A stretch of DNA of 64,000 bases from the NCBI GenBank assembly GCA_004154925.1, contig QJNS01000009.1, positions 558,001 through 622,000 on the forward strand. The letters are read 5' to 3'. This stretch comes from Monosporascus cannonballus. Taxonomy: Eukaryota > Ascomycota > Sordariomycetes > Xylariales. Both the position numbers and the translations under genes were made by a program. Of the stretch, positions 48,557 through 60,770 are shown one piece after another. The stretch's first letter is position 1. Each line of letters starts with the position of its first letter. The notes beneath the pieces are model-generated. The model saw only the letters and a program-made list of their open reading frames with translations, was not told where the DNA came from and searched no databases.

Positions 48557-51500
48557 ATGGAGACCTCACCTACCCCGACCAGGTATCTGCGCAGCCTCTT
48601 CAACCACATCGCCCTTCCGGCAAAGCTGCCCCAACGGCAAGATGCCGATCTCGGCGGCATTCAATCGGCTCTTGTGGACCGTCTCATAGATGCTTGTAAG
48701 ATAATGAGGGATTCTCAGCAAGGGTCTTGCCGACAAGTTTGGGATTTCCTCCGAATATCACTACAGTCCTGCAAGACCCTGAACGCTAACTGTAAGTTGG
48801 AAAGAAGCCAGCTGATGTCACACCTAAGACGGATGCAGACCTCAGATCTGGTCATCCTTCACGTAGATACGCAGAATGCTGGTATCTTTATTCACAAGCC
48901 TACCGAGTAAGCCGACCATCTTCTGATTCCACTAACTCAATATTCCTGAGTGCTGATTGGCGACAGACCACAGTTTGCCGGTAAAATTCTGTTTGAATTC
49001 TTTGAGGCATCACCAAGACGAGAGGCCGTTCTCGCAGCGAAGACGGGCGCTCTTTCATGGTCCTTTCCTGGTGTCGCTATCCATCTGCCTTCCTCGGTGC
49101 TTGATGATGACGACTTCCTCGAAAGCTTTTGCATGTTCCTTGAACAGGCCTCAGTCGAGACTACGAAGAAACTCTCAGAGTACGCGGTTAAAGCAGGTGC
49201 TGGGCTTTGGGAGAGTCGTGAGACTCCCGACCCTTCTCTCATCACCTCATTACTTGCAGCAATTCTGGAGGCGAACGGGACGCGTATCTCTCCTACACTT
49301 CTTCAGAAAAAGGTCCGAGATGAAGTATCGTGGTTCGATGCGGAGGCGCCATGGCGTAGACTCCCCTATTGGCTCGTGTTACGGGTTTCCATTTCCCGTT
49401 ACTTGGCAATGATGCTGGGTGACGGGTTGTCAGCAAGGTTTCAGTACAAAGTTTTCATGTGCCTCGTGCACGCCTCTATGCTGAGCGATATTCAGCAGGT
49501 TGTGAGCCTGGAAGACCAGGAATTCCTAAAGGCAAAACTCTGCCGTCGGCTGTTCAAGCTAGACAGTGATCGGTCACAACAATCTCAGAAAGCTCAAGCA
49601 GCTTGCGATACGTTGTTCGCAACTTTATCACCCCTGTTAAACAAGGTGATAAAGGCTACTGCCACCAGGATCCAGACAGTATGGGACCAGGAAAGGCTGA
49701 AAACGACAAAGCCCATCTTACCGCTTCCCATACGAGCTTCCCCACAGGATCTGAGGCTGAGCCTCATCGCAAGCCGCCAGTACCTCCGTGATGCGCGGAA
49801 ACGATTCCAGGGCATTCGCTACCCGAGGTCGAGCTTCAACGCTGAGGCGATAGTCCTTAACCCGTCCCAGCATTTCCATGAGCTAGCGCCAGATCTTTTT
49901 GGATTGTTTAAACTAGAAAAGCGAATCCGCCTCGCTTGCGATAGTCCTGTTTCCGGATCCCAAGATCTTTCTCGTCGGTGCGTCGCGCTCCATGCCGCTC
50001 TGCTTGAGTACATAGACCGCGTAGGCTCACGCTATGACGGCAACACTGAGCAGAAGTCACTTATGCTTCTTCTCATAATGGAGATTTGGATGGCGATGGA
50101 CAAAATTGCCTGCACACTGTTCCCCCTGCTCCTTGATTATCATCCAATTTTTCCACCCTGTCTACTCGAAGTGTTTCACCTTTCTGCTCTGACTGATCTT
50201 GCGCGGGCTCGGAAAGTCCAGCGGTATTTGAGGACTCGTGAGTCCCTGTGCCGAAGCACGCGGATGACGATATTCGACGATCCGGTCAAAGGATGCTTCG
50301 GAGAGAGGTATTTCAACGAATCCTCAGATGCAGGAACACTTGCAGCTATGCTCAGTGAGATACAAGAAACCGCCGAGGAAGACAGAAAACTCAAGGAGGG
50401 AGAATGGCTTAAACTGAGCTCTGAATACGAAGCTTTAACTAAGGAGATCGACTCGACAACTTGTCTCAACATAATCGACGGTGGCTTCACCTTGCCCAGA
50501 CATGATGCAAGAAACTGTCCCAAGTGCCAGCTAACTCGGAGACGGTCTCGGATTAGAATACGCATCTTCGAGTCGCCTCTGCCTGATTCCGCAATCGTAG
50601 CGAAAGTTGTCGTATTCGAGCTGCGTTGCCCCAAGGCTTTTGCTGCATATCGAGATGCGACATGGTCAATCCTGTATCGCCTCGCCAATGACAGCCAAGA
50701 AAAGTCAATTGACCCCAAAGTATGCTTGGAAGATTACTCGGAATTAGAGCCATTCGCCCGTGTTCCAGGACGATTGTCATTGGCATCTACTTCCAAATCA
50801 TGCGAGGGATTCCCATCTTATGTACAATGGTCTTCTTGCTAATGGCTATAGTTTTGATGACGCATTGGAGTACAAAGGACTTTCCTGTGGACTTGGACCA
50901 AGTATGTTTGCCTAATGGCCTCAGATTTGCCTACTTTGATCAAGCAACACAGTCCTGGCCAGGAAGGAAGCGGATGCGCCCATCTTTTGCCCATCACTGC
51001 AAATTGGATATTCCAAAAACATCTCCCTTCTCATCTCTGCTTGAGACTAGATCATTCAATGTTGCTGGCGACGGCCCATCTTCGTATGAAGTCGTTGCGA
51101 GTCAGTCATCCAGTCCACAGGGTATCAGTGCCCATGAATTCATGGCATTCCAATCCCTCTTATCCGGTAAGCGCCGGCGGTGGATTATGATTCTAATCGA
51201 GCTTGGTTCATCGAATCTGAACTTAGCTTCTGAGTCGGCATCGAACATGTTAAACCACCTAGCTCTACAGTGTGGTCCTCATGATGATGCCGATGAACTC
51301 CTCGGGACCGTTCATACTATCTTCCGGGACCCTTCGTTCTGCACAGTACTGTTGCAACAGCTCGGCGAAAAGCTTGACGCGATTTTCTCTAACTGGCGGG
51401 AAACATATCTGATGGAAATTGTCATGACACTCGTGATGCGTGTGGTTACGCTTACAGTGCCTTACCATGAGATGGCGGATATAACGACGCGGGCCCTCGA

Positions 51501-54500
51501 TATCCTTGCCAGAGCCAGGGCTTACACAATACAATGGGTTAGGGAATTGCGACAAGAGATATACACAATCAGCGATCCGGACTCCGCACGGAACTGTCAA
51601 ATTTACATGCTCTGGGCCGCCCTACTATGCAAGAGAAGCTTCATCATCCATCTTCGGGTGCCCGACCTTTGTTTTGACAAGGACGCACTCGCGGTCTTGG
51701 TGGAGTGTTGCATTGTAGCACACGACAACATCCCAAAGAAGATCCATGAGCTACCAGGCACATTACGCAACTCAATCATCCGCGATTTCAGGATGATGCA
51801 TCAACTCGAAGATCAAATCGAGGAAGCTATTGAGCTCTATGGCCACGAAAGCATGCTGACTGTTTTGCAAAGTCTTTCCTATGGTGCGGAGTTGAAACAA
51901 ATCCGAAATCTTCTGCTAGGCGCGGACTGTTGGCTCCACGGTTCTATGGATGATGTCCACCATGGCAAGACTCAGGCTCTGGCGTACAATTATCTCCATG
52001 GCGTCCTACTCATCGACGGTCAACCATTGGGTGTGAGTTTCCGTATATATCCGTCCCTCATCCAATTATCACTAAAAGTGTTAGCGACTCCCAACCGACT
52101 CGCAGAGTGCAATCGTTCTCTCTGAACTCTTTGGTACCCAGAACCTGACGAAATACCCCTCTCATCTGGAGGGCATGTCACATAGTAAGATATTTTTCAG
52201 AGAAGAGATTAGGAGACTTAGCTAATTGTTGCAGCTTTGACTGTCAAGATGGGGGGTTACACAACTCACGTTGGATACGATAATGGGTCGACAATCATCC
52301 GAGCTACTCGAGGCCGCCAGATCCTAGAGCTGGTACCTCGGGAGATCTTCCAACGGGGAAATTTCTTCGATCTTCCAGCTGGACTGGTTGACAGGTGTAG
52401 TCATTGGCTGTAAGTTTGCTTTGCGCGTGAGGCTGCTGAGCGAATTAGCTTATCGCTTTAAGGGACATCAAATCTGGCATTCTTGAGATCCGGCCGCGGG
52501 CATGGCGAGAGCATCCGAATAATTGGAAGCTAGACATCGCTACCTCGATATGCTCCCGGCTCACTCCGAGAGGAGGGAAGGAAAGACTTGTTGACCCGTA
52601 TTGCGCGTTGTCCGCCCGGGTTTCTAGGATTTTCGACTATTTTGAACCGCGCCGGTACCTGAGCATTTACCAACCCGACGGGGTCGCCTTGACTATCGAC
52701 CTACCGCGCATGCAACTACGTTGGTTCGTTAACAGAAATAACTTGTTGCAATCTAATCATCTGCTCTCTGAACTAGATCCCAACCAAGTAAGCAACTCTC
52801 TGCAAACATTCCCTCCCTTTCCACTTGTGTATGAGTACAACCCCCTATAAGGGATAGTGTCGAGAGCCCCGGCCCTCGAGCAATGCCTGGAGTTGCGCGA
52901 CATACGGAACCACACCTAACCTAAAGAAGTGATTATTGACCAAGGATGTCGTAGTGCGTGGATACCTGGTTCGGATTTGATAGTAAGCTAGTGTGTCGGA
53001 GCGTGAAAAATCCTTCCAACCGCTCCATTCTCGTACCACTCGGTCCGATTAACGCAACCAAGCGAGGCTGTCACGTTCGAGTGTTCGTTGTAGCCTCGCA
53101 CGCTCCCACAGTTCACTACATTCGCTTCACTGTCAACAAAACCCTTGGGAGAATTGATTGCGCTGCTGAACCTACATTGGTTTATATGAAAGCTCAGATA
53201 CACGCCTACACAAACGGCCCTGTTCCGGATCCCTTAACAGGCAGAAGCGGTGCTGAGGAGGCATTGAGTATCTTGTCATCCGGTATCTGCCAGCCCTGGA
53301 GTCCATTAGGAGGCTACCCCCTGGAGATTCTACGATCTGTCGCCAAGCTGTCTCCGAAACGAGAGTATTATCCTGAAGACATGAGGGTAATGTCAAAGGA
53401 GCTTTGGGACAGCCAGCTACCAACAAGTACACAACGGGAAGAATATCAGATACTTGTCAACAGAATCCTGGCGCAGTCCGTTAGACTTTCTGTTTTCTAC
53501 CCTTTCTTGTCAGAAGCACCCACGCTGCCGCCTCTTGGAATCCCGCACCTGGACCAGCGGGCCGTCGTGCGTCGCCAACTTCACCGGCGGCCTTGTTCTA
53601 GCAGCCTGGAACTCTCACCTTCTAGTGACGTTGACTATGAAGCTCGGGACTGGCCCGGCGTATCTACAATTAAATATGCCAACGTCTTTGAAGTCACGTT
53701 TCTCATACGCAAGCAACCACACTCAATGAGTACTGTGACTGATCTTGCGGTCCAACTTTCTCAGTCGCTATCGATCAAGGGCTACGCTGAGCCATTTGAC
53801 AAAGCGACCTTGAGTGACCGCCTAAACCTTGACGTACGTCATAATTGGGGCCCTCTCGTTCGAGCCGTGCGAGAAAGTCCAAACCAGTACAGCCTCATGT
53901 TCTTCCTCGGGACAATTTCTTTCAGGGGCGACGGAAGTATGCCATTAATACGGACATTGGTGGCAATTTCCTTGTATAAGGAGTTACGTTCTTTAGACCT
54001 TCCACAGGCAGTTGAGTATCATAGCTTCCGACCAGGCCAAACCCCTCAACTGGAGCCACTAGTCAAGTTGATTGACCACTTCAAAGTCCCAGCCCCTGAA
54101 GTAAGTTATCGCCTACATATCGTATCCATTAAGCGCACTTTGTGTTTTTTTATTTAGCCGTCCAGCATTATTTTGCTATTCCGCATACATAAACCTCTGC
54201 ATTCAATCCAAATTATTGTATGTGAATCATGATTTTGCTAACTCCCGCTTCCGCCAGGATCCGCCTCTCGCTGAATTCGCAAGTGCAAAGAGCCGCAAGA
54301 AGTTATTGCAAGCTCGGGCGGCTCATGCACACCAAGCTGATGCTGACTGTAAATCCCTCGCTGAGCTCTTTCTCAAGCAATGGCCGTGTGAGGTGCCTAG
54401 CCTCGAGGGACTGGACAGAACGTTGTTAGTCGATACAAAGGCCGCCTATAATGCAGTACTGCCAGAATTGCAGAGACTCTTTTACAACTATGAGTTCAGT

Positions 54501-57500
54501 CTCCACCTTGATCAAGTGCAGCATATACTCATCAAGCGGCAATCCGAGGCCCAGATACGACCGCCAGCCGTTGTACAGTCGGAGAGTACATTCTCCAAGC
54601 CCCAGCGTCATTACGAGCTTCCACGTCTTTCCAAGGATTTAATGAGTAAACCAATAGTGCACCAAGCTTCCAGTTCAGGCTCGAGGGCTTTGCATACACT
54701 AAGGCCATGGATCGCTAAGCAAGACGTACAGAAATCAAGGCTCGCAACTCCTGGTGTGCATCCTCTTGTGCATGACATTTTTCAAACGAACTTGTCGAAA
54801 GATGGCTCTGCCCGGGAGCTCGGACAAGTGGTCCAGGTCCTTCTGCAGTCAAAATCGGCAATTCATCGAAACTATGCCTCTGACCTGCAACGTAGCTTAG
54901 CGGCTTTCGAGCGTTGTGATCAACCGACATCCCCAAGTCCGGTATTGCCCGTTGTCGTTAAGCACGACATACATAGCCTCCAGCAAGACGTCGAGAGGCA
55001 TTTCAACGACATCGAATTCGCTCTAGGGAAACCTAATGCCTCGATGTCTCCAGTGCAAGTCGAATGGTTGAAGCGCGGAAACCTGTGGCCGGCTGTGACT
55101 CGAGTAACCATTCTCGAGCAACTACGGTCTACGTCCGAGTGCAAATTCGGCAGTGGGATGAAAGAAAGCATCATTGAAGCTGCACTTGCAATTACCGAAT
55201 TTCAGAGACAGATAAGGCTTGAGTTGTACCGCCAATCTAAGGACACAGTCCGTTTGGAAGAGGAACGGAGAAATATCGGACACAGCAACTGGCGGCCAGA
55301 TCAGTACCCTGACTGGCTGTTACTCGAGGTTGAATCGGACCTCCTCATTCGCGAGACGCAGGTTGAGGTAGCATTGGCTATCATTGCGCCAAATTCTGGG
55401 GAATGCAGCGTGCTGCAGCTAAACATGGGACAGGGCAAAACATCATGCATCATACCAATGGTGGCTAGTCTGTTAGCGGACGGAAAGAACCTTGTCCGAG
55501 TCTCTGTTCCCAAGGCTCTTCTCCAGCAAACGGCCCAGCTGCTCCATACCCGTCTAGGCGGTCTTATCGGAAGAAACATCAGCCATGTGCCTTTCTCCCG
55601 GAGGACGCCAACAAAGGAAGACAACATCAGGCTTTTCCAGAAGCTCCATAGAAACATCCGAGACCAGCATGGGATCCTCTTAACCCTGCCGGAACACCAG
55701 CTGTCGTTCATGTTGAGCGGTCTTCAGCGTGTATTGGACAACAGGATACCTGAAGCTAAAATGATGGTCAGAGTTCAGAAATGGCTCCAGTCACACGCCC
55801 GCGATATCCTGGATGAAAGTGATCATACGCTTGCGGTAAAAACCCAGCTCATCTATCCCTCAGGATCCCAAATGACCGTCGACGGCCATCCCCACCGTTG
55901 GCTCATTGCTGAACATATACTCCATATGGTGGACATGCATCTCCATGACTTAGCATTCAATTTCCCGCACTCCATAGAAGTTGTCAGGCGCCCGGAAGGT
56001 GGCTTTCCTTTCGTCTTTTTCCTTCGCCCGGATGTCGAGGAAGAGCTAGTCAGCCGGCTCAAACGCGATATTTGCCAAGGGGTCCGAGGGATCATCCCCA
56101 TGGAGTCGCTTGATATTGCGGACCGGCTCGCCATCAAAGAGTTCCTATCGGGCGGAAAAATCCGACCAACCAGTATAGATCGAGTTCGCAATCTTTGTCC
56201 AGAGAAACCTCATCTTCGCCAAATCGTATACCTCCTCAGGGGGCTACTCGTTCACAGAATACTGATTATGACATTGAAGAAGAGGTATGGTGTTCAGTAC
56301 GGTATCCATCCCTCGAGGGATCCTGTTGCCGTTCCCTTTCATGCCAAAGGTGTTCCAAGTGATCAGTCCGAGTTCGGACACGTGGATGTAAGTGGACCTA
56401 TCCCTCCAGTAAATATCCTGGATTTGCCTTTCCTGTCAATACAATCTCGTCATCATGCAGGATGGCCGATTTTTTATAGCATCAACCTCTAATTGCACGC
56501 GTCATAGGTCGCGATACTACTCACCTGTCTGGCCTTCTATCACGGCGGGATCAACTTGCAACAAACTCGTCAGGCATTAGAGTCCGTCTTAAAATCAGAT
56601 GACCCTAGTTCTGAATATGAAAAATGGTTAGATCATGACAACTTTCCGGAGTATCTGCGAGATTGGCATTCAATCAATGTCGACGATGGACAACAGCTAT
56701 ATCAGATCTGGCAATTCGTTAGATACAAGGTCGTGGTCATCGATTACTATATGAATAAGTTTGTCTTCCCGCAGCATGCGAAGCAATTCAAGGTCAAGTT
56801 GCAATCCAACGGATGGGATATCCCATTATTCTCGAGTTCTGAAGTCAACACCGCCAAGAAAGGTCCTCCAACCAAAATCAAGCGGTTGACAACGGGATTT
56901 TCAGGCACATCGGACGAATGCGCAAATTTCCCATTGACCATCAAGCAGGATAATCTGCCATCACTTGCGCATACTAATGCGGAAGTTCTTACATACTTGT
57001 TACAATATCGATCTCGAAGCTACGTTGTAATGGAAGAGGATCACAAGCGCTTGTCGGAGGTCTCATTCCTACAGGTGTTGAAAAGCCACAATATCCGCGT
57101 TCTTATCGATGCAGGAGCACAAATCTTGGAAATGAACAACTTGGAGCTCGCTGAAACTTGGTTGAAATTAGATGGACAAGCACGTGTCGCTCTCTTCTTC
57201 GACGGAGACAGACCATACATCGTCTCGAAGCAGGGGGCCAAAACTCCTCTGCTAGCCTCGCCCTACGCAGACAATCTCAGCGAAGTTCTCGTGTACTTGG
57301 ATGAGGTATGGGTTTTTTTTTTCTTCTTTTCCCCCCATCAATCCCGCTTGCAATACCCTAATTTTGATACAGGCACATACTCGGGGGACCGACCTCAAGT
57401 TTGGACCACAAGCGAAAGCGGCACTTACTTTGGGTCTGGGCCAAACGAAGGATTCCCTAGTTCAAGGTAAGTACCTATACAGCACCGCAATATTGACACG

Positions 57501-59338
57501 CGAGTTTGACAAGCGGCAGCGGCGATGAGACTACGCCAATTGGGTACTACGCAGGGGGTCACCTTCTTTGCTCCTCCAGAAGTGAACCAAAGTATCCGCG
57601 ACATCTGCATGAAGAAGGACACTGAGAAGGTTGACTCTAAGGATGTGTAAGTGGATCCTCCGCATCTATAAGGGGCGTCGCTGTTAGGTTGGCCATGTAG
57701 AACTGGGAGGCCTCAAACACATGCGCTTTCAGGGACAAACCAGCTGCCACCTCTGGACGTCTACCACGATGCAGTAAGTGATAGCTAATTCTTGGTAGGA
57801 TATACTGGCTGCTCAACAACACCTGTAATCACCTAGAGTCCCTGCAACCGCTCTTTTATGCTCAAGGAGTTGATTTCTGCAATCGAATGCAAGCGGCGGC
57901 GGACTTTCCCGACTTCCTTGGAGACGATGAGCAACGTGGAGCATACGTCGCAGCCATTCGGCAAACAGAACGTCAAACCTTACAACAACTCTATGCGCCT
58001 CAAACCAAGGTGAAAGCCAAGCCAACTGGTATACGATCTAATCCCCAGATAGCAAAGTTCACTCGTGAGCTAGAAAACAGAAGGAAGGAGTTCCAGGATT
58101 CGGGCCAGGCTGTTCATGCCTCAGCACTTCAAGAGGTAGAACAAGAACGTGAGATTGAGTACGAAGTGGAAGCGGTACGGCAGGTGAAGAAGCCGACCGC
58201 ATACACACCTCACATGTTTCCTGGTCTGCATAGAGACCTAGAGACGTTCGCCAGGACGGGACGGATGCCTGCAGGGGCTAGCTGCTTCGTTCATGTCCTC
58301 AGGTCTCTCGCTAGAACTTCTTTGGGACGCAAGTACAAAGTCAACCAGGGAGCGAGCTCCTCTCAGCTGTTCGTATCAACAGAGTTCGAGAAGACTGTCA
58401 AACTCGTGATTGAGTCTGCCAACGACAACTTTATGGTATGGTTTCGGGTACTCTCCTCTGAGCAACGGTTACTAACCCTTTCTTAGCGTCCCGTTAATTG
58501 GATACTCTATTCTCCTACCCCCGAAGCTGCTGTAATCATCACGCCTGAAGAGGCTGAGATTATTCTCCCCATGGTCCGCAAGCTTAACAGCGCAACCTTT
58601 CTACTCACCTATGCGGCACCTGTCACAAGGCGTATGCTTCATTTCAACAATTTGAAGTATTATAGTATACCTTCGCTCCCCAACGCGTGGGCCGCTCCCC
58701 AATGGCTAACGACGGAGCTCGGTTTCTTTGCCGGGAGACTCTACTTCGAATGGTCCGAATACGGAAGCATCTGTCGCATGCTCGGGATTGATGAGTCCGC
58801 GCCGATGCTAAACGAATCGGACACAACTGAGGCAGACACCAGCGACCAGCTGACCGATTTTGCGACTGAGACCAGTGCTCAAGCTACCACAATTCCGATG
58901 ACCGACGGCCAGGGAGACAGCAAAAACATTAAAAACCCCCGCCATAAGTCTCAGTACACAGGTCTCACCCCAAAGCCTTTCACTTTCACGCAAGGGTACC
59001 TCGCCGTCCGTAGGCGAGGTCAGGAGATCTCGCATACGCCGATGGGATTTCTATGTATGGGGAAACCGCTACATGACAACCACGCGTTCTTTAGGCGTGC
59101 CGAAACGCCCAAGGAAAAGAAAGGACTAGTGCCCATGGCATTGGCGCAGGCCGATGGCGGAGACGAGGAATGCCATGGAGAAGATATGGGGGTTGGTGAG
59201 TACGATCCTAGCGCAGTGCTTCAGGGCAACGAAGAGCACGAAGAGATCAAGTACGACGAGTCGGAGTTGTATCACGAGGAGGATGAAGTGGACGCCAAAT
59301 CATCTGAGAAGGCTCGTGATCGTGGCGGAAGACGCTGA
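48557..59338 (+). CDS. Giant DUF6606/DUF3638/DUF3645 protein with helicase-like motifs
   Basis: The model has fourteen exons: 48557-48906, 48967-50801, 50852-52032, 52085-52184, 52235-52409, 52463-52787, 52955-54100, 54258-56387, 56508-57305, 57373-57466, 57520-57646, 57799-58435, 58487-59338 and an optional 54158-54217 (thirteen without it). It sums to 9750 nt, 3249 residues (3269 with the optional exon), all phases closing. The N-terminus (about 85-290) matches the DUF6606 region of such proteins (LVILHVDTQNAGIF, EASPRREAVLAAKTG). The DUF3638 core holds Walker A GQGKT at 2095-2099 and ILDESD at 2221-2226. The DUF3645 block is VPFHAKGVPSDQSEFGHVD near 2396. LDEAHTRGTDL is at 2678-2688 and QAAMRLRQLG from 2711. 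The C-terminus is acidic. Databases often name this family ubiquitinyl hydrolase 1; I see no protease catalytic signature. A role in nucleic acid or protein translocation is inference. No signal peptide or membrane span is seen. Confidence 0.85.
50802..50851 (+). other. Non-canonical GC-AG intron in the giant gene
   Basis: 50 nt, gcgagg..ggctatag, with branch-site-like TGCTAAT ending about 10 nt before the acceptor. Splicing joins TCA T/TT TTG, giving SLASTSKSFLMTHWSTKDFP, in frame with both flanks. No GT donor in the neighbourhood gives a continuous frame. Confidence 0.7.
54158..54217 (+). other. Optional 60-nt (20-codon) exon of the giant gene
   Basis: Inside the 157-nt gap 54101-54257 a second acceptor (TTTATTTAG, 54157) and donor (GTATGT, 54218) bracket exactly 20 codons in phase 0, reading PSSIILLFRIHKPLHSIQII. 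The two resulting introns would be 57 and 40 nt, the second with branch site GCTAAC. Skipping or including it both keep frame. Confidence 0.4.
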
Positions 59339-60770
59339 AGAGAGAACGCAAATGTCAGCTCTTATGCCAGGGCCCAGAACCCGCTTGGCATCTGTACCTA
59401 TCTCCTTGGCTTTATTTGCAATGTCGCTCGATACTTGTAGGTCTAGGGTACCGTTCGATCTTTACTTGCAATGATAAAATTTTGCTCCGCCGTGATGTAC
59501 CAATGGAGGCAACCTATGGGCTGATGGGTCCTTATTAACTTGTTACCCACTGCCGGACCCTGCTGAGATCCCGTCTGTGTGATCCCAGAATGCGGCAGGG
59601 GTTGCTTTCTAATACAAGCTAGGGAACAAAATCACTCGATAAGCAGTGACAGCCAATACCTATCCACGTTATCGGGTTCCTAATCTGTGAATTGGGGACT
59701 CCCTGGGTCTTGCTCTTTACCGAGGTAGTAAGGTTCCTATTACACTTTGCCTAGTTAATGTTGAGAAAGCGGATCTGGTGGACTGGCCGTACTGTCACGT
59801 TAGTGCGGAACCTTGGAACCCCCCCGCCTATTTTCTCATGGAAAGATATTAACCCAATATGTGCCTAGGTATGAAGGTACATCGCTCTAACCATCAGTAA
59901 CAAGCCGGCTGTAACGGCCCCAAGCTAGTGCCTGGCTACTAGAGTTAATTAAAGCCGTATAAAGAGGAAGGTGTTATATGGAGGGTCAGGTGGGAGACTC
60001 GTCTGGAAGAAGCACGAGGGCGCCTTCAGGGCCGACAACTCCACACCACCTACCAGTTTTTATGCTTAAAATAAGGTTCGTATCACCGTCCCACAATGAC
60101 AGGTCCTATCACCGATGCATGTCTCCGCCGCTGGATTAGACCGTGGCACCGGATTCATCTGGCTTGCGGGCTTGGGCAGTTGGCATCAATTCCATTGCGA
60201 ACTTGGATGTGCCCGCCCTACATCATTGAGGTTGTCGTTATTATCCAATCAATTCGGCTTTGTTCCCGAATACCATCTCCGTACGACCTTAATTTATAAC
60301 CGGTTTGCTTCGAGGCTTACTACCACATCTCATGAACCTGTTAAACATTGAGATACATAGACATTATCATTCTGCCGCATTGAATTTATCTTGATTGCCA
60401 TGGCGCGGAGCTTCCTACCTCGGCAAACTGCCCCGGGTTGCGATACCCCACTGCCCAGCCACCGCTCCGACGCATGACGATCGTTCACCATCTGGATCCA
60501 CCATCACGGGGTTTGGGAACAGATATTTCGCCGCAATCCCCTGCACCTATCATGACCATGAACATGTGCCGTATCCGGTTTAACTGAATAGTTGCTTCCC
60601 TACGCACCCCAGCCCGCGATCACGATACTGGCTGTCCAAGACTGCGGTAGACCTCAGAACGATTCGATGGAGCTAACATAGTACTTCTCTTGCGCCCTTA
60701 TATAACTTTCCCATATACCTCTCCTTTACACATCCATTGCTCCAGCCTCAGCCGCAATTTTCCTGTCGAG
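59339..60770. other. Intergenic between the giant gene and the propeller gene
   Basis: 1.4 kb of normal-composition DNA holding the 3' flank of one gene and promoter of the next. Frames are short and unfamiliar. No RNA gene was recognised. Confidence 0.5.

Noticed and set aside
57697..57776. Additional exon inside the 57647-57798 intron
   Set aside because: The internal acceptor CTTTCAG would need a following intron of 25-42 nt, and its phase does not match the next exon.
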